Shown in pieces: positions 5,427 through 10,482 of a stretch of 10,482 nt of DNA. Source of the stretch: an uncultured bacterium (GTDB lineage: Bacteria; Bacillota; Clostridia; Lachnospirales; Lachnospiraceae); the NCBI GenBank assembly GCA_905214855.1, contig CAJMNU010000050.1, positions 1 through 10,482 on the forward strand. The letters are read 5' to 3'. The notes below the pieces were generated by a model, which had not been told where the DNA came from, searched no databases, and saw nothing but the letters and a program-made list of their open reading frames with translations. The position numbers and the translations under genes were made by a program. The first letter of the stretch is position 1. The number at the start of each line of letters is the position of its first letter.

Positions 5427-7553
5427 ATGAAAAACAAGAAAGCAAATGGGCTGCTTGTGCTTCTGATCGCTCTGGCTGCAATTGTCGTATTTGGCTTTTT
5501 TGGCTATGATTGCATGGGAGATATCAAGCTGGGGCTGGATCTGGCAGGTGGTGTCAGCATCACCTACGAGGCAGTAGAAGAGGATCCGACAGCAGAAGAT
5601 ATGTCAGATACCGTCTATAAGCTGCAGCAGAGGGTACAGACCTATAGTACAGAAGCTGAGGTATATCAGGAAGGCTCTAATCGTATCAATGTAGATATTC
5701 CAGGTGTATCGGATGCAAATGCAATTTTGGAAGAACTTGGTCAGCCGGGATCTTTAATGTTTGTGGATGAGTCAGGAAATGCAATTCTTACAGGAGATCA
5801 GATTGCGACAGCAAAACCGGGAATTCTTGATGAGAATGGTGTAAAAGATTATATTGTAAGTCTGACTTTTACAGAAGAAGGAAGTAAGGCATTTGCAGAG
5901 GCAACTGCAAACAATATCGGAAAAAGAATCGCTATCATTTATGATGGTGCGATCGTTTCCAGCCCGGTAGTACAGACAGCAATTACAGGCGGAGAAGGCT
6001 ATATCAATGGATTGGGAACATATGAAGAGGCAGATAAACTGGCTTCGACCATCCGAATCGGCTCTCTTTCTCTGGAATTGCGGGAACTCCGTTCTAATGT
6101 AGTAGGAGCTAAATTAGGAGAAAAAGCGATCAATACCAGCCTGAAAGCTGGAGCGATCGGTTTTGGAATCGTAGTTATTTTTATGATCGCAGTATATTTA
6201 GTACCTGGTATTGCAGCATCTCTTGCACTTTGCCTTTATGTAGGATTGATCCTTGTATTGCTGAATGCATTTGAGATCACTCTGACACTTCCGGGTGTTG
6301 CAGGTATCATCCTTTCTATTGGTATGGCAGTAGATGCAAATGTCATTATCTTTACCCGTATCAAAGAAGAGATCGGTGTTGGAAAAACTGTAGAGTCTGC
6401 AATAAAAACAGGATTTAGTAAGGCACTTTCAGCGATCATTGATGGAAATGTGACTACATTGATCGCAGCAGCAGTTCTCTATTGGAGAGGTTCTGGTACA
6501 GTAAAAGGATTTGCGTCAACATTGGCACTTGGTATTGTACTCTCTATGCTTACAGCACTTTTTGTGACAAAGGGAATTTTAAAAGCCCTGTTTGCATTGG
6601 GGCTGAAAGATGCCAAATTTTACCGTTCTAAAAAAGACAGAAAACCAATCAATTTCCTTGGGAAAAAGGGACTGTGTTTTGCAATTTCCATGTTGGCTAT
6701 TGTAGCTGGATTTGGTGGAATGGCAATGAACAAGATGTCTTCCGGCAATGCGTTAAATTACAGTTTGGAATTTAAGGGTGGTACTTCTACTAATGTGACT
6801 TTTAATGAAGATATGAGTCTGGAAGAAATTTCTGATAAAGTAGTTCCAGTTGTAACTTCTGTGACAAAGGATTCTGATGTACAGACACAGAAAGTAGCAG
6901 GTACAACAGAAGTGATCATCAAAACAAGAACACTTTCTGTAGAAGAGAGAGAGGCTTTGAATCAGGCTTTGGTTGACAATTTTGCTGTAGAAGCTGAGAA
7001 GATCACAGCAGAGAGTATTTCTGGAGCAGTCAGTCAGGAGATGAAAGAGGATGCATTGGTTGCAGTTGTGATCGCTACCATCTGTATGCTGCTTTATATC
7101 TGGTTCCGCTTCAAGGATATCCGCTTTGCAGCAAGTGCAGTTTTGGCGCTGGTACATGATGTTTTAGTAGTTATTACATTCTATGCGCTTGCAAAATGGT
7201 CAGTTGGATCTACCTTTATTGCATGTATGCTGACAATCGTGGGATATTCTATCAATGCAACAATTGTTATCTTTGACCGTATCCGTGAGAACTTAAAGAG
7301 TATGACCAGAGTATCACTGGAAGATATTGTCAATACAAGTATCACACAGACATTTACACGAAGCATCAACACTTCCCTGACGACATTTATCATGGTATTT
7401 GTGTTGTATCTGCTTGGTGTAACATCAATCCGTGACTTCGCAATGCCATTGATGGTAGGTATTGTATGTGGTACATACTCTTCTGTATGTATTACAGGTG
7501 CTTTATGGTATGTGATGACACAGTATAAGAAAAACAAGGAAAGTAAAAGATGA
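5427..7553 (+). CDS. secDF: Fused protein translocase accessory subunit SecDF
   Basis: A 708-residue membrane protein joining SecD and SecF in one chain, close in size to Bacillus SecDF. It uses the proton-motive force to help pull exported proteins out of SecYEG. SecD part: helix 1 (about residues 9-27), LGLDLAGGV (35-43), an external P1 domain, then five helices including GMAVDANVIIF with Asp303 conserved. After a basic linker (about 398-415) the SecF part starts at about 416, with the external motif LEFKGGT and the final five helices, including FDRIREN and a conserved Arg645. Oddity: the usual SecF motif GYSINDT reads GYSINAT, so the Asp known to be needed for proton coupling in characterised SecDF is Ala611. 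The frame is otherwise intact. ATG 5427 is preceded by AAAGGAG (5411-5417). Its last four bases overlap the tgt start (ATGA), so translation is probably coupled. Confidence 0.97.
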   Translation: MKNKKANGLLVLLIALAAIVVFGFFGYDCMGDIKLGLDLAGGVSITYEAVEEDPTAEDMSDTVYKLQQRVQTYSTEAEVYQEGSNRINVDIPGVSDANAILEELGQPGSLMFVDESGNAILTGDQIATAKPGILDENGVKDYIVSLTFTEEGSKAFAEATANNIGKRIAIIYDGAIVSSPVVQTAITGGEGYINGLGTYEEADKLASTIRIGSLSLELRELRSNVVGAKLGEKAINTSLKAGAIGFGIVVIFMIAVYLVPGIAASLALCLYVGLILVLLNAFEITLTLPGVAGIILSIGMAVDANVIIFTRIKEEIGVGKTVESAIKTGFSKALSAIIDGNVTTLIAAAVLYWRGSGTVKGFASTLALGIVLSMLTALFVTKGILKALFALGLKDAKFYRSKKDRKPINFLGKKGLCFAISMLAIVAGFGGMAMNKMSSGNALNYSLEFKGGTSTNVTFNEDMSLEEISDKVVPVVTSVTKDSDVQTQKVAGTTEVIIKTRTLSVEEREALNQALVDNFAVEAEKITAESISGAVSQEMKEDALVAVVIATICMLLYIWFRFKDIRFAASAVLALVHDVLVVITFYALAKWSVGSTFIACMLTIVGYSINATIVIFDRIRENLKSMTRVSLEDIVNTSITQTFTRSINTSLTTFIMVFVLYLLGVTSIRDFAMPLMVGIVCGTYSSVCITGALWYVMTQYKKNKESKR

Positions 7554-8686
7554 AATATGAGATTGTAGCAAAAGAGGGAAGAGCCAAAAGTGCTGTGATG
7601 GAGACCGTTCACGGCACGATTCAGACTCCGGTTTTCATGAATGTAGGAACGGTAGGGGCTATTAAAGGTGCTGTTTCTACAGATGATCTTCGGGAGATCG
7701 GCACACAGGTAGAGCTGTCTAACACATATCATTTACATGTGAGGACTGGCGACAAACTGATCAAACAGTTTGGAGGTCTGCATAAGTTTATGAACTGGGA
7801 TCGTCCGATCCTGACTGATTCTGGTGGATTTCAGGTTTTTTCTCTGGCTGGACTCAGAAAAATCAAAGAAGAGGGCGTGACCTTCCAATCTCACATTGAT
7901 GGGCATAAGATTTTTATGGGACCAGAGGAGAGTATGCAGATCCAGTCCAACTTAGGTTCTACGATTGCAATGGCATTTGATGAATGCCCTTCCAGCCGTG
8001 CGGATCGTAAATATATTGAGAATTCTGTTGCGCGTACAACACGTTGGCTGGCACGTTGCAAGGCAGAAATGGCACGTCTGAATTCTTTGGATGACACATT
8101 GAATAAGGAACAGCTCCTGTTTGGAATCAATCAGGGTGGTGTGTTGGATGATGTGCGTATCGCACATGCAGATGCGATTCGGGAAATGGATCTGGATGGT
8201 TATGCATTGGGTGGTCTTGCCGTCGGAGAAAGCCATGAAGAAATGTATCATATTCTGGACGTGACAGTGCCGCATCTTCCAGAAGAAAAACCAGTGTATC
8301 TGATGGGAGTCGGGACACCAGCAAATATTCTGGAAGCAGTAGACAGAGGAGTAGACTTTTTCGACTGTGTTTATCCCACTAGAAATGGTCGTCATGGACA
8401 TGTGTATACAAACCATGGAAAATTGAATTTATTTAATGCAAAATATGAACTGGACAGCAGACCGATTGAGGAAGGCTGTCAGTGCCCGGCATGCCGTTCT
8501 TACAGCAGAGCATATATACGTCATCTTCTGAAAGCGAAAGAAATGCTGGGAATGCGTCTTTGTGTATTGCATAATCTGTATTTTTATAATACAATGATGG
8601 AAGAAATCCGTGATGCTATCCGCAGCGGCAGGTATGCAGAGTATAAAGCAAAAAAACTTGCTGGCATGTCTGCTGGTCAGGATTGA
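7550..8686 (+). CDS. tgt: Queuine/preQ1 tRNA-ribosyltransferase
   Basis: A 378-residue bacterial tRNA-guanine transglycosylase, full length. It swaps guanine 34 for preQ1 in the anticodon of tRNAs for Asp, Asn, His and Tyr, a step of queuosine synthesis. The base-binding Asp lies in TDSGGFQ (D90); a second substrate contact is in AFDECP (D144); the substrate loop GGLAVGES is present; the nucleophile is D272 in FFDCVYPTRNGRHGH. The zinc site is C310-x-C312-x2-C315 with H341. The motif ELSNTYHLHVRTG replaces the ELGNTYHL form more often seen; I take this as a lineage variant. The start ATG at 7550 overlaps the secDF stop, with AAGGA (7536-7540) nine bases upstream inside secDF. Coupling of tgt with secDF and yajC is a common bacterial gene association. 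No other queuosine synthesis genes are in the window. Confidence 0.97.
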   Translation: MKYEIVAKEGRAKSAVMETVHGTIQTPVFMNVGTVGAIKGAVSTDDLREIGTQVELSNTYHLHVRTGDKLIKQFGGLHKFMNWDRPILTDSGGFQVFSLAGLRKIKEEGVTFQSHIDGHKIFMGPEESMQIQSNLGSTIAMAFDECPSSRADRKYIENSVARTTRWLARCKAEMARLNSLDDTLNKEQLLFGINQGGVLDDVRIAHADAIREMDLDGYALGGLAVGESHEEMYHILDVTVPHLPEEKPVYLMGVGTPANILEAVDRGVDFFDCVYPTRNGRHGHVYTNHGKLNLFNAKYELDSRPIEEGCQCPACRSYSRAYIRHLLKAKEMLGMRLCVLHNLYFYNTMMEEIRDAIRSGRYAEYKAKKLAGMSAGQD

Positions 8687-8878
8687 CAAAACGATGTAGC
8701 AGGGAATCTGAGCCAGATACTAAGAAGGAATGGAAAGAATATCAAGAAAGGGGAAAGCTATTACAGAGCGTGGCTGATATGTGAAAATAGTATGGATAGG
8801 ATATAGTTTGATCATATAAAGGCAGATGGTCTGACATATACATGTTAGTGTATGGTTTTAATAGCGAAAGAGATACGA

Positions 8879-9193
8879 ATGTTATTAGCAACAGAAGGAG
8901 CAGCACCGGGAGCTGGAGCAGGAATTGGATTTATTGTAGTATATATCATAATGCTGGCAGGTATTTTTTACTTTATCGCATGGAGACCTCAGAAAAAAGA
9001 GAGAAAAGCGATGGAGGCAATGCTTTCTACAGTGGCGATCGGAGATACTGTCCTGACAAGCAGCGGATTTTACGGTGTGATCATTGATATGACAGATGAC
9101 ATGGTTATTATAGAGTTTGGCGGAGACAGACACTGCCGTATCCCGATGGATAAGAAGTCCATTGCAAGAGTAGAGAAACCAGAAGAAAAATAA
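8879..9193 (+). CDS. yajC: Preprotein translocase accessory protein YajC
   Basis: A 104-residue single-span membrane protein that associates with SecDF. A short Gly/Ala-rich N-terminus (MLLATEGAAPGAGAG) is followed by one helix (about residues 16-34), then the family signature RPQKKE (36-41) and a soluble domain with GDTVLTSSGFYGVI, which is standard for YajC. I place the start at ATG 8879 because the protein then begins like other family members and GAAAGAG lies six bases upstream. An in-frame ATG at 8852 would add nine residues but has no ribosome binding site. The 192 nt between tgt and this start hold no ORF with a good ribosome binding site and no clear promoter; a weak AT-rich hairpin (8835-8854) lies near the upstream ATG. 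Read-through from tgt is the simplest source of transcript. Tandem hairpins follow the stop. Confidence 0.93.
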   Translation: MLLATEGAAPGAGAGIGFIVVYIIMLAGIFYFIAWRPQKKERKAMEAMLSTVAIGDTVLTSSGFYGVIIDMTDDMVIIEFGGDRHCRIPMDKKSIARVEKPEEK

Positions 9194-9202
9194 GAGATGA
9201 TA

Positions 9203-9233
9203 TTTGGTATAGATGAGACATCCTATACCCAAA
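9203..9233 (+). other. First of two tandem hairpins after yajC
   Basis: TTTGGTATAG (9203-9212) pairs with CTATACCCAAA (9223-9233) with one bulged base. It lies ten bases after the yajC stop and two bases before the main terminator. It has no T-tract of its own and may stabilise the 3' end of the mRNA. Confidence 0.5.
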
Positions 9234-9235
9234 AA

Positions 9236-9271
9236 GGCTGTGTGGTCAACTCAGATCATACAGTCTTTTTT
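9236..9271 (+). terminator. Rho-independent terminator of the scf-sec-tgt-yajC unit
   Basis: A 12-bp stem, GGCTGTGTGGTC (9236-9247) with GATCATACAGTC (9254-9265), includes three G-U pairs, has a 6-nt loop and is followed by six T residues. AAAAA just upstream gives the usual A/T symmetry. It separates the operon from leuB. Confidence 0.88.
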
Positions 9272-9298
9272 CATCTGAAGATTTGTAGATCAAAAGAA

Positions 9299-9319
9299 AC
9301 CATAACTTTGAATTATGGT
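9299..9319. other. Short inverted repeat upstream of the leuB promoter
   Basis: ACCATAA (9299-9305) and TTATGGT (9313-9319) are perfect inverted repeats around a 7-nt spacer, about 30 bases upstream of the proposed -35 box. It could be a regulator binding site, but a 7-bp AT-rich match may be chance. No T-box or leucine-codon leader peptide was found between the terminator and leuB. Confidence 0.3.
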
Positions 9320-9348
9320 AAGAATTCCAAACTTGTATATAAAAGCAA

Positions 9349-9377
9349 TTGAAATATTTCCTAAAATGTTCTAGTAT
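9349..9377 (+). promoter_or_regulatory. Probable sigma-A promoter of leuB
   Basis: TTGAAA (9349-9354, five of six bases of the -35 consensus) is separated by 17 bases from TAGTAT (9372-9377, four of six of the -10 consensus) in AT-rich DNA. TATAAA at 9375-9380 is an alternative -10 with longer spacing. The leader to leuB would be about 30 nt, too short for a riboswitch. Confidence 0.6.
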
Positions 9378-9412
9378 AAAAAGAAACACTACTGTTGAGG
9401 GGGACTTGGAAC

Positions 9413-10482
9413 ATGGAATATAAAATTACTGTGATTCCCGGAGACGGAATTGGACCGGAAATCGTTCAGGAAGCAAAAAAAGTATTGGATCGGGTAGGAA
9501 GTATATATGGTCACACATTTCACTATACAGAAGTACTGATGGGGGGATGCTCCATTGATGCATACGGAGTTCCGCTGACAGAGGAGGCATTAGAAACAGC
9601 AAAGAAGAGTGATTCTGTTCTTTTGGGCGCTGTGGGAGGCAATGTAGGAAATTCTCGTTGGTATGATGTAGCCCCGAATCTTAGACCGGAAGCCGGTCTT
9701 TTGGCGATCAGAAAAGGCTTGGGACTGTTTGCGAATATCCGTCCTGCATATCTTTACAAAGAACTTGCCGATGCGTGCCCCTTAAAGAAGGAGATTATCG
9801 GAGAAGATGGATTTAATATGGTAATCATGCGTGAGCTGACCGGAGGTCTTTATTTTGGAGATCGTTATACAAAAGAGATAGATGGTGTGATGACCGCAGT
9901 GGATACGCTGACCTACAATGAAAATGAGATCCGTCGTATTGCCATTAAGGCATTTGAGATCGCTATGAAGCGAAGAAAGAGTGTGATCAGTGTAGATAAG
10001 GCGAATGTATTGGATTCTTCCAGACTTTGGAGAAAAGTGGTGGAAGAAGTGGCAAAGGATTATCCAGAAGTCACATTGACCCATATGCTGGTAGATAATT
10101 GTGCGATGCAGCTTGTCATGAATCCGGCACAGTTCGATGTGGTTTTAACAGAAAATATGTTTGGAGATATTTTGTCAGATGAAGCAAGTATGATCACAGG
10201 ATCGATTGGTATGTTGTCTTCCGCCAGTTTAAACGAAGGCAAATTTGGGCTTTATGAGCCAAGCCATGGCTCTGCTCCGGATATTGCAGGAAAAAATATT
10301 GCCAATCCAATTGCTACGATCCTTTCTGCAGCAATGATGCTGCGTTACTCTTTTGATCTGGATAAAGAGGCAGAGGCAGTAGAACAGGCAGTGGAAAAAG
10401 TTCTTTCCGAGGGGCTGCGTACAGCAGATATTATGGCAGATGGATGTAAAAAGGTAGGTACAGCAGAGATGGGAGACGCAAT
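9413..10482 (+). CDS. leuB: 3-isopropylmalate dehydrogenase (3' truncated by the window)
   Basis: The 356 visible codons cover almost the whole enzyme (family about 360 residues); the frame is open to the window end at MGDA, close to the usual C-terminus. LeuB oxidises and decarboxylates 3-isopropylmalate with NAD+ in leucine synthesis, in the cytoplasm. Visible residues: GDGIGPE (10-16); substrate arginines R91/R100, R110 and R140 (in [11 protein letters not shown]) with Y147; catalytic K196 (VDKANVL) and D228 (VDNCAMQL, where Cys230 replaces the commoner Ala); metal ligands D252 and D256 ([13 protein letters not shown]); NAD-binding [14 protein letters not shown] (286-298). This set fits LeuB better than isocitrate or tartrate dehydrogenase. 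The start is ATG 9413, with GAGGGGG (9397-9403) nine bases upstream. It has its own promoter after a terminator, so it begins a separate, probably branched-chain amino-acid, unit. Confidence 0.96.
   Translation, partial: MEYKITVIPGDGIGPEIVQEAKKVLDRVGSIYGHTFHYTEVLMGGCSIDAYGVPLTEEALETAKKSDSVLLGAVGGNVGNSRWYDVAPNLRPEAGLLAIRKGLGLFANIRPAYLYKELADACPLKKEIIGEDGFNMVIMRELTGGLYFGDRYTKEIDGVMTAVDTLTYNENEIRRIAIKAFEIAMKRRKSVISVDKANVLDSSRLWRKVVEEVAKDYPEVTLTHMLVDNCAMQLVMNPAQFDVVLTENMFGDILSDEASMITGSIGMLSSASLNEGKFGLYEPSHGSAPDIAGKNIANPIATILSAAMMLRYSFDLDKEAEAVEQAVEKVLSEGLRTADIMADGCKKVGTAEMGDA

Noticed and set aside
9272..9412. T-box riboswitch or leucine attenuator before leuB
   Set aside because: No T-box core sequence, no run of Leu codons in a leader ORF, and the hairpin with a T-tract (9236-9271) lies upstream of a plausible leuB promoter, so it belongs to yajC.
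1..10482. CRISPR arrays, tRNA or rRNA genes, insertion sequences
   Set aside because: No regularly spaced repeats, no cloverleaf or rRNA sequence and no transposase reading frame were seen; the only repeat of note is the palindrome at 2906-2970.

Overview
The window looks like a chromosomal segment from a low-to-mid GC Firmicute of class Clostridia, most probably family Lachnospiraceae. The evidence is the protein style (a RpoC trigger loop without the large proteobacterial insertion, a fused SecDF, a DUF3792-type membrane protein), the strong AGGAGG-type ribosome binding sites, and above all a SCIFF peptide with its radical SAM maturase, a pair that is nearly universal in Clostridia. The genus cannot be fixed from sequence reading alone.

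Layout. (1) 1-1352: the 3' end of rpoC (RNA polymerase beta'), followed by a hairpin terminator. (2) 1486-2775: a CNNM/CorC (HlyC-type) membrane protein with DUF21, CBS-pair and CorC_HlyC domains, followed by a strong terminator. (3) 2906-2970: a perfect 27-bp inverted repeat between convergent genes. (4) 3011-3370, minus strand: a small four-helix membrane protein of the TIGR04086/DUF3792 type. (5) 3539-9193, plus strand: a probable transcription unit. It starts at an extended -10 promoter and runs through scfA (48-residue six-cysteine peptide, 3610-3756), a 258-nt hairpin-rich spacer, scfB (radical SAM/SPASM maturase), secDF (fused Sec accessory protein), tgt (tRNA-guanine transglycosylase, sharing an ATGA with secDF) and, after a 192-nt gap, yajC. 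It ends at tandem hairpins. (6) 9349-10482: a promoter and leuB (3-isopropylmalate dehydrogenase), cut by the window end a few codons before its expected stop.

How the genes fit together. ScfA is a ribosomally made peptide whose cysteines are expected to be cross-linked by ScfB (thioether, ranthipeptide class). secDF and yajC encode accessory parts of the Sec translocase, and tgt makes the queuosine precursor in tRNA. No peptidase or dedicated exporter gene for the peptide is visible here. The most notable points are the SCIFF locus and its structured intergenic leader, an Asp-to-Ala change in the SecF half of SecDF at a position normally tied to proton coupling, and the perfect 27-bp palindrome.
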